Shown here one piece after another: positions 6,465-13,702 of a stretch of DNA of 16,885 nt. This DNA is from Clostridia bacterium (GTDB lineage Bacteria; Bacillota_A; Clostridia; Christensenellales; UBA1750): assembly GCA_017413675.1 (NCBI GenBank), contig JAFPSR010000062.1:1-16885 (forward strand). Direction: 5' to 3'. The notes beneath the pieces were generated by a model. That model did no database searches, was not told the origin of the DNA, and was given only the letters and a program-made list of their open reading frames with translations. Numbering within the stretch: position 1 is the first letter of the stretch; each line of letters starts with the position of its first letter. Made by a program: the position numbers and the translations under genes.

Positions 6465-6860
6465 ATGCCTAGCGGAGTCATGTGCGAAGAATACCGTCTG
6501 TCGGTTCCTGCCAAGGAGGAAAGCCTGCTGTGCGTACGTCTGTCTACAGCCGGTGTGATGGCGCAGTGCAGGATCGATATGAATATGATGGACGAATTCA
6601 AGCATGCGGTCTCGGAAGCATGCTTTGCGCTGATTCATCAGAGAAATACCTCTGAACGCCTGTCCATCCGGCTTCGCAGGTATGAGGATGTACTGACTGT
6701 ACTCTGTTCCCTCGAACCGGAATGCCGGCTGGTTACCGATGCTCCTGTTCCGGACGCCTCTGTCTGCGGGACGGTACTGGAGACCATGGCGGATAAGGTG
6801 GAAATCGACTCTTCGGAGGACGGGATCCATTCGATCACGCTGTATGCCTATTGTCTGTAA
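6465..6860 (+). CDS. Degenerate RsbW/SpoIIAB-like anti-sigma factor (GHKL fold)
   Basis: A 131-aa protein. ATG 6465 is chosen over the longer frame because AGGAG lies eight bases before it and the upstream part overlaps the terminator. Its layout follows SpoIIAB/RsbW anti-sigma kinases: an N-terminal strand region, the N-box-like helix AVSEACFALIH (48-58), and a C-terminal piece CGTVLETMADKVEIDSSEDG (101-120) that lines up with the SpoIIAB segment after its GMG box. The key ATP residues look lost: the N-box keeps Glu51 but has no Asn, there is no DxGxG box, and the GxG box is reduced to CG. It sits ten bases before a SigB/F/G-type sigma gene, the usual place for the cognate anti-sigma. I infer it binds that sigma factor, possibly without kinase activity. 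No SpoIIAA/RsbV partner is adjacent. The assignment rests on pattern and context. Confidence 0.6.
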   Translation: MPSGVMCEEYRLSVPAKEESLLCVRLSTAGVMAQCRIDMNMMDEFKHAVSEACFALIHQRNTSERLSIRLRRYEDVLTVLCSLEPECRLVTDAPVPDASVCGTVLETMADKVEIDSSEDGIHSITLYAYCL

Positions 6861-6870
6861 GAGGCATTGG

Positions 6871-7623
6871 ATGGATAACGTGGAAAAACCGGTTTCCTCT
6901 GATCCTGCCCTCCGGGAATTGTTTCTCCGGTATCAGAAGGACCGGGATCAGGAAACACGAAATCAGCTGGTTACAGCCCACCTGCCGCTGGCACACATGG
7001 TTGCCAGGAGATACGCAGGAAAGGGCGTTGAATATGAAGACCTGGTACAGATCGGGAGTCTTGCCCTGATCGGGGCTGTGGAAAAGTATGATCCTTCCCT
7101 GGAAACCTCCTTTTCGGTTTATGCGGTAAAAACGCTGCTGGGGGAAGTCAAGCATTATTTCCGGGATAAACTCTCCTCTGTCCATATTTCCAGGTCCCAG
7201 AAGGAACTGGCGAAGAAAATAGCCGAAACGCGGGAGAAAATGACCACAGAGCTGATGCGTGCCCCGTATCTGGACGAATTGGCCGGAAGGATGAACCTTC
7301 CCGTGGAAGTCCTTTTGGAAGCCATGGAAGCGGCGAACACGCAGTATCCAGTATCCCTGGAGCAGAAAATCGGGGAAGAAGAGGAGAACCTGTCCCTTTC
7401 CGCGGTATTCGGGGTGGAAGAACCCGGGTATGAAAACGTCGAGATGCGGGAATGGTTTTCCCGTCTGGTATCCGATTTGTCCGCGCAGGAACGGGAAGTG
7501 ATCCGGCAGAGATATGAACTCGGATACAGCCAGAGGCAGGTGGCGGCGAACCTGAAAGTCAGTCAGATGTATGTGTCGCGTCTGGAAAGAAAGATATTGT
7601 CCATGCTGCGCAATAATACCTGA
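6871..7623 (+). CDS. Sigma-70 family factor of the SigB/SigF/SigG group
   Basis: A 250-aa sigma factor, the usual length for sporulation and general-stress sigmas. Region 2 (about 30-100) contains EDLVQIGSLALIGAVEKYDP, the core-binding and -10 recognition helices, then FSVYAVKTLLGEVKHYFRD. Region 3 spans about 108-165 (HISRSQKELAKKI onward). Region 4 (198-247) has the helix-turn-helix YSQRQVAANLKVSQMYVSRLERKIL for the -35 box. There is no region 1.1. The start at 6871 has AGAGG six bases upstream; the frame extends further but overlaps the previous gene. It sits where sigG sits in Bacillus, upstream of the ylmE-sepF-divIVA block, yet it is paired with an anti-sigma-like gene, as sigF and sigB are. 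Which regulon it drives cannot be told; orthology to SigG needs a tree. Confidence 0.9.
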   Translation: MDNVEKPVSSDPALRELFLRYQKDRDQETRNQLVTAHLPLAHMVARRYAGKGVEYEDLVQIGSLALIGAVEKYDPSLETSFSVYAVKTLLGEVKHYFRDKLSSVHISRSQKELAKKIAETREKMTTELMRAPYLDELAGRMNLPVEVLLEAMEAANTQYPVSLEQKIGEEEENLSLSAVFGVEEPGYENVEMREWFSRLVSDLSAQEREVIRQRYELGYSQRQVAANLKVSQMYVSRLERKILSMLRNNT

Positions 7624-7634
7624 GGAGCATCGTA

Positions 7635-9245
7635 ATGGCTCGGATTTATGATAGAGACGGCCGTAGGACGGAAAGAAAACTCAATAGTGACCGCATCATC
7701 GGCAGCCGGGATTCTGCTTCTTCCATGGAAGAACAGGAGTTTCTGCATGCCTACAGGCGAACCCGGAATACGTCCGAACCAAGACCGGAAGATGCAGCCC
7801 GGCCCGGCCGCAGCGCTGCGCCGGAACCCGAACCTGCTCCCGCCCCTCTGACCGAAGAAGAACGGATGGTCCTGCGGCACCAGATGCTGCTGGAACGCCG
7901 CCGCAGGGCAGCTGCCCAGAGCGCGCAGGCGCCCGTGGAAGCAGCTCCTCCGCGGGAACGAAAAACATCGGCTGCAAGGCAGGTTCGAAGAACTGCAGTG
8001 CAGCCGGTTCGCAGACAGCCGCAAAGTGCATCCCGCAGCAGCAGCCGGCGAAGCAGTGCGGAAAGGAAGGAAAAACCAAGAAGGGTTGTCAAAAAGAGAT
8101 TCTTCTTTGTGTGCGCCCTGTTCCTGGCCCTGCTTCTGGTAGTTGTGTTTACGGTTCACGGTTACCTTTCCAGCGGGTATACGGTAACGTATGGGAAACT
8201 GGAAGAGAGGAAAACCTACAGCGGGGTGGTCCTGCGCAATGAAACGATCACGCGCGTGGACAGCGTCGGTTCCGTCGTGCCGTATGCCGAAGAAAGCAAG
8301 GAAATCAGGACCGGCGACCTGGTCATGGATATCTACGGGAAAGGGTACTCCTCCCGCGTGGTTTCCGAATTGGAAAGCACGCAGGCCAGAATCCGGGAAC
8401 TGTTGAACCAGAATAATATTTCGGATCTCGTGGATACCCAGATGAATGGGATCAATGAGTCCATTGACGCCCTGCAGCAGGATGTTATCCGTAATGCCGG
8501 GGAAGGGCAGATGCATCTGCTCCAGGCGAATTACGAACAGCTGGAACAGAAAATCAAGGAGAAACAGATATATCTGGGCAGTTCCATCCTTTCCCAGCAG
8601 AACAGTGAACTCAGGGCCCTGGTGGAGACCCATAACCGTCTTCTGACCACCATAGACGGCTGGAAGACAACCTATATGGCACAGAAGGATGGGATCCTGT
8701 GCTACTCGTTTGATGGCTATGAACCCTACCTGAATGTTCCCAACCTGGAAACCCTGTCCGTGGATAATGTCCGTTCTGTCATGAAAAAGGAGAAACCCAC
8801 CTCCACGGATACACAGGTGAACCTGTACAGGATTGTGGATCCCGGTGAATGGTACCTGCTTCTGGACGTCAAGGACAGTGAGTGGCGCTTGGGCGTCGGG
8901 GAAACTTGTGACGTGTTCTTTACGGGCTTCGGGAATGTGCCCTATCAGGCAACGGTAAACCGGATCAACCGGAAAAACACGGACCTGCTGGTGGTCCTTA
9001 AAATGGGGACGCCGATCGGGGACCTGGTGAACACCCGTGTGGCCAGCGTACAGATCGGGACCTATTCCGAAGGGATGATGGTACCGGTTTCCTCCCTGAT
9101 GACAGACGGGACGAACGACGGCGTTTATCTGCAGGGAACGGAGGTCTTCGTGCCGGTCAGCATCATCTGCCGGGACGGGGATTATGCCCTGGTGCTTCCT
9201 CTGGAATCCGGGAAACTGGAGCAGGGGATGAAAATCCGTAAATAG
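7635..9245 (+). CDS. Single-span membrane protein with HlyD-like periplasmic-adaptor features
   Basis: A 536-aa protein starting at ATG 7635 with GAGGAG eight bases upstream. Residues 1-154 are a cytoplasmic, probably disordered tail: acidic and Pro/Ala-rich around 49-75, then strongly basic with Arg/Ser runs (86-154). One membrane helix spans about 155-177. Outside, a beta region (180-225, EERKTYSGVVLRNETI...) and its partner near 390-520 resemble the split lipoyl/barrel parts of HlyD-type adaptors, with a coiled-coil helical hairpin between (about 227-325, rich in Gln and Glu). Similar proteins occur beside yggS and sepF in other Clostridia and are usually labelled HlyD family or hypothetical. 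No ABC transporter or outer-membrane partner is present, so export is doubtful. Its position suggests an envelope or division role. I am sure of topology, not of function. Confidence 0.75.
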   Translation: MARIYDRDGRRTERKLNSDRIIGSRDSASSMEEQEFLHAYRRTRNTSEPRPEDAARPGRSAAPEPEPAPAPLTEEERMVLRHQMLLERRRRAAAQSAQAPVEAAPPRERKTSAARQVRRTAVQPVRRQPQSASRSSSRRSSAERKEKPRRVVKKRFFFVCALFLALLLVVVFTVHGYLSSGYTVTYGKLEERKTYSGVVLRNETITRVDSVGSVVPYAEESKEIRTGDLVMDIYGKGYSSRVVSELESTQARIRELLNQNNISDLVDTQMNGINESIDALQQDVIRNAGEGQMHLLQANYEQLEQKIKEKQIYLGSSILSQQNSELRALVETHNRLLTTIDGWKTTYMAQKDGILCYSFDGYEPYLNVPNLETLSVDNVRSVMKKEKPTSTDTQVNLYRIVDPGEWYLLLDVKDSEWRLGVGETCDVFFTGFGNVPYQATVNRINRKNTDLLVVLKMGTPIGDLVNTRVASVQIGTYSEGMMVPVSSLMTDGTNDGVYLQGTEVFVPVSIICRDGDYALVLPLESGKLEQGMKIRK

Positions 9246-9267
9246 TTCGGAAGAGAAGCTGAAGAGT

Positions 9268-9960
9268 ATGGACGAAGCAAAGAAGGTCTTTTCCAAAGAC
9301 CTGATTGAGGAAAGGATAGGAATAATCCGGGAGACGATGCGCTCCTGTGCCCGGGCAGAGGAACCTGTCCTCCTTCCGGTCACCAAAACCTATCCCGCAG
9401 AAATTATCAACTGGCTGCCCGAAATGGGAATCTGCGAAATCGGGGAGAACCGGGTACAGGAAATCCTGGCCAAAGTGCCGGATCTTCGCCCGGAGATCTC
9501 GATCCACCAGATTGGCCAGCTGCAGACCAATAAAGTCAGATCTGTGCTTCCACACGTGAAGACAGTGCAGAGCGTGGACCGGGTTTCCCTGGTTCTGGAA
9601 TTGCAGAAACAGGCGAAAAAAAGCGGGAGGATCCTGCCGGTTCTTCTGGAAGTGAACACTTCCCTGGAACCGCAGAAAGGCGGGGTATCCCCGGAGGACC
9701 TTCCGTCCCTGTTTGAACTGTGCCTGCAGCAGGACAGCCTTCGGGTATGCGGGCTGATGACAGTGGCACCGAATGCGGATCCGGATACGGTCCGTACCCA
9801 TTTTCGGAAAACCAGGGAATGGTTTGAGGCCCTGAAGCCCTCTGCCGGAGAATCTTTCAGGATCCTGTCCATGGGGATGTCCTCGGATTACCGGATAGCG
9901 CTGGAGGAAGGATCCACGATGATCCGGGTCGGCAGCGCGATCTTTGGACAACGCAGTTAA
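9268..9960 (+). CDS. yggS: YggS/YlmE family PLP-binding protein
   Basis: A 230-aa protein, full length for the YggS (PLPBP, YlmE in Bacillus) family. It is a fold-type III TIM barrel that binds pyridoxal 5'-phosphate and helps keep vitamin B6 and amino-acid pools balanced; no catalytic reaction is established for the family. Lys40 in LLPVTKTYP is the expected Schiff-base residue. Other family marks are GENRVQE (55-61), IHQIGQLQTNK (about 78-88, where most homologues have HFIG or HLIG), GLMTVAP, and the C-terminal phosphate-binding block SMGMSSDYRIALEEGSTMIRVGSAIFG. It starts 22 bases after the adaptor-like gene with a weak GAAGAG site and directly precedes sepF, its usual neighbour in Gram-positive division clusters. 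A small GGTCC-GAAA-GGATC hairpin follows the stop. Confidence 0.95.
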   Translation: MDEAKKVFSKDLIEERIGIIRETMRSCARAEEPVLLPVTKTYPAEIINWLPEMGICEIGENRVQEILAKVPDLRPEISIHQIGQLQTNKVRSVLPHVKTVQSVDRVSLVLELQKQAKKSGRILPVLLEVNTSLEPQKGGVSPEDLPSLFELCLQQDSLRVCGLMTVAPNADPDTVRTHFRKTREWFEALKPSAGESFRILSMGMSSDYRIALEEGSTMIRVGSAIFGQRS

Positions 9961-9962
9961 TT

Positions 9963-9976
9963 GGTCCGAAAGGATC
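9963..9976 (+). other. GNRA-capped mini-hairpin between yggS and sepF
   Basis: GGTCC - GAAA - GGATC forms five pairs, one of them G-U, closed by a GAAA tetraloop. No U-tract follows; the next 35 bases are A-rich. It may mark an mRNA processing or stability point and is not a convincing terminator. Confidence 0.3.
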
Positions 9977-10012
9977 ATTTACAAATAAAAAAACATAAAA
10001 GGGGTAATAAAG

Positions 10013-10546
10013 ATGGCAAAGAAGTTCTTTAACAAGATGCTGGACGCAATCGGACTCGAAGAGCAGGAAGATGAATACTTCGACGAGATGGAACCCGTAG
10101 AGGAAGAAGAAGAGGAAGTTGCTCCCCGTTCTTTCCGCAGGGAACCCGCGACCCGTGAGTATGAGGCAGCTCCTGCTTCCCGTTTTACGCCCGCAGCCAA
10201 CAACCGCAATGACAGGAAAGGAAAAGTGATCAATCATCCCATGGCTGATGCAAACGCAAAAAGACACCAGACAATGATTTACCAGTTCACCGAGTATGAG
10301 GAAACCCGTCCTACCATCGACGATCTGCTGGATGGACACAGTGTCCTGATCAACCTGGACGGACTGGATGAAGATATGCGCCAGAGAGTGATCGATACCT
10401 TTATCGGCGCCTGCTATGCCATCAATGCCACTATTCGCAAGGCAGCTGCCTATACCTACCTGCTTGCTCCGGAATCCGTTGTCGTCAACGGCAATTACTC
10501 GGATGATCCTTCCGAAGCCAAAGGCCCTGCTGCTTTGAATAAATAA
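10013..10546 (+). CDS. sepF: Cell division protein SepF
   Basis: A 177-aa SepF, the cytoplasmic protein that bundles and tethers FtsZ filaments to the membrane at the septum. Three parts are visible: an N-terminal amphipathic membrane-targeting helix (MAKKFFNKMLDAIGL, 1-15); an acidic, disordered linker with a run of Glu (about 16-85); and the conserved SepF domain (about 86-165) with VLINLDGLDEDMRQRVIDTFIGACYA and the terminal strand TYLLAPESVVVNG. Length and layout fit the family. AAAAGGGG lies eight bases upstream inside a very A-rich stretch, suggesting efficient translation relative to its neighbours. The stop overlaps the yggT start by one base (TAATG), so the two are translationally coupled. 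Confidence 0.96.
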   Translation: MAKKFFNKMLDAIGLEEQEDEYFDEMEPVEEEEEEVAPRSFRREPATREYEAAPASRFTPAANNRNDRKGKVINHPMADANAKRHQTMIYQFTEYEETRPTIDDLLDGHSVLINLDGLDEDMRQRVIDTFIGACYAINATIRKAAAYTYLLAPESVVVNGNYSDDPSEAKGPAALNK

Positions 10547-10842
10547 TGATCGGAATCGTTCTTTACAGGGTTCTGCTGGGGGTCAGCTGGGTCCTGCGGG
10601 TTTTTTCCTACACCCTTCTGATCCGGGCTTTCCTGAGCTGGGTCGTAAGGCCAAACAGCCAGATCTATCAGTTTTTCTATAAACTGACGGAACCTTTTAT
10701 CGCACCTTTCCGCCCGCTGGCCTACCGGATTACCGGGGACCGGCTTCCCATTGATATCAGCTTCCTGCTGTGCTTCCTGGTTGTCTGGCTTTTGCAGAGA
10801 CTGGTTGCACGCGGCATGATGTACTGTATGATGTATTTGTAA
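10546..10842 (+). CDS. YggT family membrane protein
   Basis: A 98-aa integral membrane protein with two hydrophobic spans (about 6-32 and 70-90) joined by the family loop NSQIYQFFYKLTEPFIAPFRP (about 37-57), which holds the conserved TEPxxxPFR signature of YggT (YlmG in Bacillus). Members lie beside sepF in most Firmicutes and cyanobacteria and have been linked to division or nucleoid/plastid distribution, without a defined activity. It overlaps sepF by one base and is followed after one base by the ylmH-like gene, so all three share a transcript. The C-terminus is unusually Met-rich (RGMMYCMMYL). No ribosome site of its own is obvious, in keeping with coupling to sepF. Confidence 0.93.
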   Translation: MIGIVLYRVLLGVSWVLRVFSYTLLIRAFLSWVVRPNSQIYQFFYKLTEPFIAPFRPLAYRITGDRLPIDISFLLCFLVVWLLQRLVARGMMYCMMYL

Positions 10843-10843
10843 G

Positions 10844-11587
10844 ATGCAGACGCGTTTTTTGAGCGAAGCCGCTTATCTGCAGGAAATGCTGGATCATGCA
10901 GAATATGCTCCCGATGCTGCTTTTTCGCGTTTTATGGACCACAGCCTGGCCCTGTACGCGGAAAAGTATTGGACGGGGGCCGGGTGCTTTGTACGCCCGC
11001 TGGACCTGTATGCAAATCCGGACCGCATGATGTACGCACTTTCCTTCCGGGAAGATTGTCTGGATACCGTCTCCTGGCCCGTGGTTTTTCTGCATATCCA
11101 GGCCGGAAAATCCCTTCTGCACCCGCATGTGCTGGGATCCGTGCTGGGATTAGGAATCAAGCGGGACGTAATCGGGGATATATTTTCTGTTCCGGACGGC
11201 GCCGTTGTGGTTGCCGAACAGCGGATGGGGAATTTTGTCCTGACCAACCTTGCCAAAGTCGGGAATGAGACGGTGAAGGTCTCCCTGTATACCGGCCTTC
11301 CGGAAGGGATCTCCACGGCAGGGGAGGAAACCGTTGTCCAGGTTGCCAGTTTCCGGCTGGACTGCATGCTGGAAAGCGTACTGCACTGCAGCCGTTCCCG
11401 TGCCCAGGAACTGATCCGGCGCGGGGATGTCAAACGGAACTGGGAAGAATGCCTGAAGACAGACAGGCAGATGAATCCGGGGGATGTTCTCTCCATCCGT
11501 GGATTCGGCAGGATCTGTTTTCTGGAAGAAACCGGCGTCAGCAAAAAGGGCAGGCATTATATCCGTGTTTCCCTTTTTCATAACTGA
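10844..11587 (+). CDS. YlmH-family RNA-binding protein with S4 domain
   Basis: A 247-aa protein matching YlmH of the Bacillus division cluster. The N-terminal two thirds include GSVLGLGIKRDVIGDI (about 98-113), a hallmark of the family. The S4 RNA-binding domain covers about 171-222 (RLDCMLESVLHCSRSRAQELIRRGDV...NPGDVLSIRG). YlmH-type proteins bind the large ribosomal subunit and have been linked to rescue of stalled 50S-peptidyl-tRNA complexes, alongside RqcH, besides their older link to division. It starts one base after the yggT stop, probably by coupling. Thirty-six bases separate it from divIVA. Length is close to the usual 255-265 aa. Confidence 0.92.
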   Translation: MQTRFLSEAAYLQEMLDHAEYAPDAAFSRFMDHSLALYAEKYWTGAGCFVRPLDLYANPDRMMYALSFREDCLDTVSWPVVFLHIQAGKSLLHPHVLGSVLGLGIKRDVIGDIFSVPDGAVVVAEQRMGNFVLTNLAKVGNETVKVSLYTGLPEGISTAGEETVVQVASFRLDCMLESVLHCSRSRAQELIRRGDVKRNWEECLKTDRQMNPGDVLSIRGFGRICFLEETGVSKKGRHYIRVSLFHN

Positions 11588-11623
11588 TTTTCCTTCTGCA
11601 TTTCGAAACGGAGGTCGTCCACC

Positions 11624-12109
11624 ATGCAGTTCACATCCGCACAGATTCTGGCGCAAAAGTTCAGACATAAATTGTTTGGCGGTTATCATGAAGTAGAAGT
11701 GGATATGTATCTTGACAGTATCGCCAAGTACATAGATTCGCTGCTGAAGGATAAGGAGCGCCTGGAAGAGGAACTGAAAAAAGAGCAGGAAAAACACGAA
11801 CAGGTACAGCGCCTGGAAGAAACCCTGCGCGATACCCTGGTAACCGCACACCGGACCAGTGACGAACTGATCAAAGCGGCCCAGGAAAAGGCTAACGTGA
11901 TCCTGACGGATGCCCAGGTGGATGCAGACCAGATTGTGCAGAAAGCCAATGCGGAAGCGGCGGAGATTCGGTCCCACTTCGATGAAATGCAGCGCCGCAA
12001 TCAGAATTACAGGAACAGCTTCCTCTCCCTGGTCAGCCAGCAGATGGAACTGTTTGAGTCGGACCAGCCCGCCGGGGATAAAGGTCCGGATACGCCGGAT
12101 GCACAATAA
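11624..12109 (+). CDS. divIVA: DivIVA domain protein
   Basis: A 161-aa DivIVA, a coiled-coil protein that gathers at curved membrane at poles and septa and recruits partners there. The N-terminal lipid-binding domain (about 1-40) reads MQFTSAQILAQKF...LFGGYHEVEVDMYLDSI. It keeps the exposed Phe (F18) and the GY..xEVD core, but has His22 where most homologues have Asp, and lacks the common TPxDI start (TSAQI). Residues 40-145 are a long, charged coiled coil, with the usual second segment ending EIRSHFDEMQRRNQNYRNSF. A short acidic tail ends the protein. GGAGG ten bases upstream supports ATG 11624. Unlike in Bacillus, no ileS follows; the 60-base gap to lspA contains only an imperfect hairpin (12116-12147). 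Confidence 0.94.
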   Translation: MQFTSAQILAQKFRHKLFGGYHEVEVDMYLDSIAKYIDSLLKDKERLEEELKKEQEKHEQVQRLEETLRDTLVTAHRTSDELIKAAQEKANVILTDAQVDADQIVQKANAEAAEIRSHFDEMQRRNQNYRNSFLSLVSQQMELFESDQPAGDKGPDTPDAQ

Positions 12110-12169
12110 CATTTCCGGTTGATTTCGTCCGTTTCGGGACAAAACCGATGTTTGGAATATGGGGGGAAC

Positions 12170-12688
12170 ATGCCTGTACTCGGCCTGGTAATCGCGGTAC
12201 TCGTCGTGCTGCTGGATTACGTGACAAAACTTTGGGCGTCAACCTACCTCGTTACCCAGCCCGGCGGAATGCTGGAACTCTGGGAGGGGGTTTTCCGCCT
12301 GACCTATGTGGAAAACCGGGGTGCTGCCTTTGGGATGCTGCAGGGAAAAACCGTTTTTTTCCTCGTTCTGACGGTGGTTGTTTCCGTCGTAATCCTATGG
12401 TTCCTGTTCTGTAATCCGCGGGGGAAAAATCCCCTATGGTGCCTCTCCCTGGCTTTCCTGCTGGGAGGGACCATCGGGAACGGGATAGACCGTTTCCTGC
12501 AGGGATATGTGGTGGATCTGTTTGATTTCTATCTGATTCACTTTGCGGTTTTCAATGTAGCGGATTCTTTCCTTTGCATCGGGATTGGCCTATTGATCCT
12601 CTGCATCCTGTTTGGGAATCGGAAGAAGACGGAAAAAACGCTCCCCAAAGCAGAAACGGCTGGGGATGAAGGTGCCAACGAACGCTGA
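12170..12688 (+). CDS. lspA: Lipoprotein signal peptidase LspA
   Basis: A 172-aa inner-membrane aspartic protease (signal peptidase II) that cleaves the signal peptide of prolipoproteins after lipid is attached to Cys; the lipoprotein at 4007 is an obvious type of substrate. Four hydrophobic spans are visible, with family blocks YVENRGAAFGML (46-57), GGTIGNGIDRF (99-109) and VVDLFDFY...FAVFNVADS (114-133). The catalytic pair is Asp107 and Asp132. The frame could start earlier at 12119, but ATG 12170 just after GGGGGG gives the standard N-terminus (LVIAVLVVLLDYVTKLWA). The C-terminal 25 residues are a hydrophilic, charged tail (RKKTEKT...GANER). Confidence 0.95.
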   Translation: MPVLGLVIAVLVVLLDYVTKLWASTYLVTQPGGMLELWEGVFRLTYVENRGAAFGMLQGKTVFFLVLTVVVSVVILWFLFCNPRGKNPLWCLSLAFLLGGTIGNGIDRFLQGYVVDLFDFYLIHFAVFNVADSFLCIGIGLLILCILFGNRKKTEKTLPKAETAGDEGANER

Positions 12689-12717
12689 ATCTTTATTATC
12701 CTACCCTTTATAGAATC

Positions 12718-12748
12718 GGAAAACGTCCTCATCTGCAGGACGTTTTCC
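12718..12748 (+). promoter_or_regulatory. Strong 12-bp hairpin just before rluD
   Basis: GGAAAACGTCCT and AGGACGTTTTCC form a perfect 12-bp stem with a 7-base loop (CATCTGC). There is no U-tract on either strand, so it is not a classic terminator. It ends 13 bases before the rluD start, in a stretch without a Shine-Dalgarno sequence. It may tune translation, act as a partial terminator, or mark mRNA processing. Confidence 0.5.
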
Positions 12749-12761
12749 TGTAATCCAAAAC

Positions 12762-13670
12762 ATGCAAGAATTCAAGTTTACAATTGAAGAAACCGCATCC
12801 GGAGAGCGGTTGGATGTATTCCTGGCGGAGCATACCGGCCAGACACGTTCCTTTATCCGGAAACTGCTGGAAAAGCAGGCGGTCCTGCTCAACGGGGAGG
12901 TTCCCGGTAAAGCGGGAAGCCGTCTGTCAGTCGGGGACATTGTATCCATGACGGTACCGGATCCGGAACCGACGGATACCGAAGCGGAAGATATCCCGCT
13001 GGACATCCGGTATGAAGATAAGGACATGGCAGTGATCAACAAGCAGCGGGGGCTCGTGGTACATCCCGCAGCAGGACACCGCAGCGGGACGCTGGTCAAT
13101 GCGCTCCTGTACTCCATCGAGGACCTGAGCGGGATTGGCGGGGAGAAACGGCCAGGGATTGTCCATCGGCTGGACAAGGATACGACTGGCCTGATCCTGA
13201 TCGCGAAAAACGATGAAGCTCATCTGTCCCTGTCCGAACAGATCCGGGTCCATACGGCGGGCAGGATCTATTTTGCCCTGCTGGAAGGCAGGCTGAAAAC
13301 GGATGAAGGCGTCGTCCGTGCCCCGATCGGGAGAAGCCGTAAGGACCGCAAGAAAATGGCAATTGTACCCGAAGGCAGGGAGGCAGAGACGCATTACCGC
13401 GTTCTGGAGCGTTTCCGCGGCTATACATTGGTGGAATGCAGGCTGGTAACCGGCCGGACTCATCAGATCCGTGTGCACATGGCTTCTCTCGGCCATCCGG
13501 TCTGCGGGGATCCCCTGTACGGGTTTTCCTCGACTAAATCACCGGTCCTCCTCCTGCACGCGGGGGAGCTGCATGTCCGGCAGCCTTCCACGGGGGAAGA
13601 GATGGTATTCCGGGCGGACCTGCCGGATGACTTTGCATCCTTCCTTTCCAGACTGGTCCCTGAAGTGTGA
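12762..13670 (+). CDS. rluD: RluA/RluD-family pseudouridine synthase
   Basis: A 302-aa enzyme that isomerises uridine to pseudouridine in RNA, most likely 23S rRNA. Residues about 14-70 are an N-terminal S4 RNA-binding domain (GERLDVFLAEHTGQTRSFIRK...). The catalytic domain follows, with YEDKDMAVINKQRGLVVHPA (84-103), motif II VHRLDKDTTGL with catalytic Asp138, and the C-terminal block ECRLVTGRTHQIRVHMASLGHP. This is the RluD layout and the position of ylyB in Bacillus, downstream of lspA; the specific site among RluA, RluC and RluD types is not proven. No Shine-Dalgarno sequence precedes ATG 12762; a strong hairpin does. In-frame alternatives downstream would remove part of the S4 domain. 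It ends at a terminator shared with the convergent permease. Confidence 0.92.
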   Translation: MQEFKFTIEETASGERLDVFLAEHTGQTRSFIRKLLEKQAVLLNGEVPGKAGSRLSVGDIVSMTVPDPEPTDTEAEDIPLDIRYEDKDMAVINKQRGLVVHPAAGHRSGTLVNALLYSIEDLSGIGGEKRPGIVHRLDKDTTGLILIAKNDEAHLSLSEQIRVHTAGRIYFALLEGRLKTDEGVVRAPIGRSRKDRKKMAIVPEGREAETHYRVLERFRGYTLVECRLVTGRTHQIRVHMASLGHPVCGDPLYGFSSTKSPVLLLHAGELHVRQPSTGEEMVFRADLPDDFASFLSRLVPEV

Positions 13671-13702
13671 TGGACCCGCTTCCCGAAAACAGAGATAAAA
13701 GA

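Noticed and set aside
7563..9386. 607-codon minus-strand frame opposite the adaptor-like gene
   Set aside because: It spans parts of three real plus-strand genes and shows no recognisable motif; antisense shadow.
12116..12147. Imperfect stem-loop between divIVA and lspA as a T-box or terminator
   Set aside because: Only 5 and 4 bp helices with unpaired bases, no T-box sequence and no U-tract.
12718..12748. Hairpin before rluD as a Rho-independent terminator of lspA
   Set aside because: The stem is strong but no U-run follows on either strand, so I list it as a regulatory hairpin instead.
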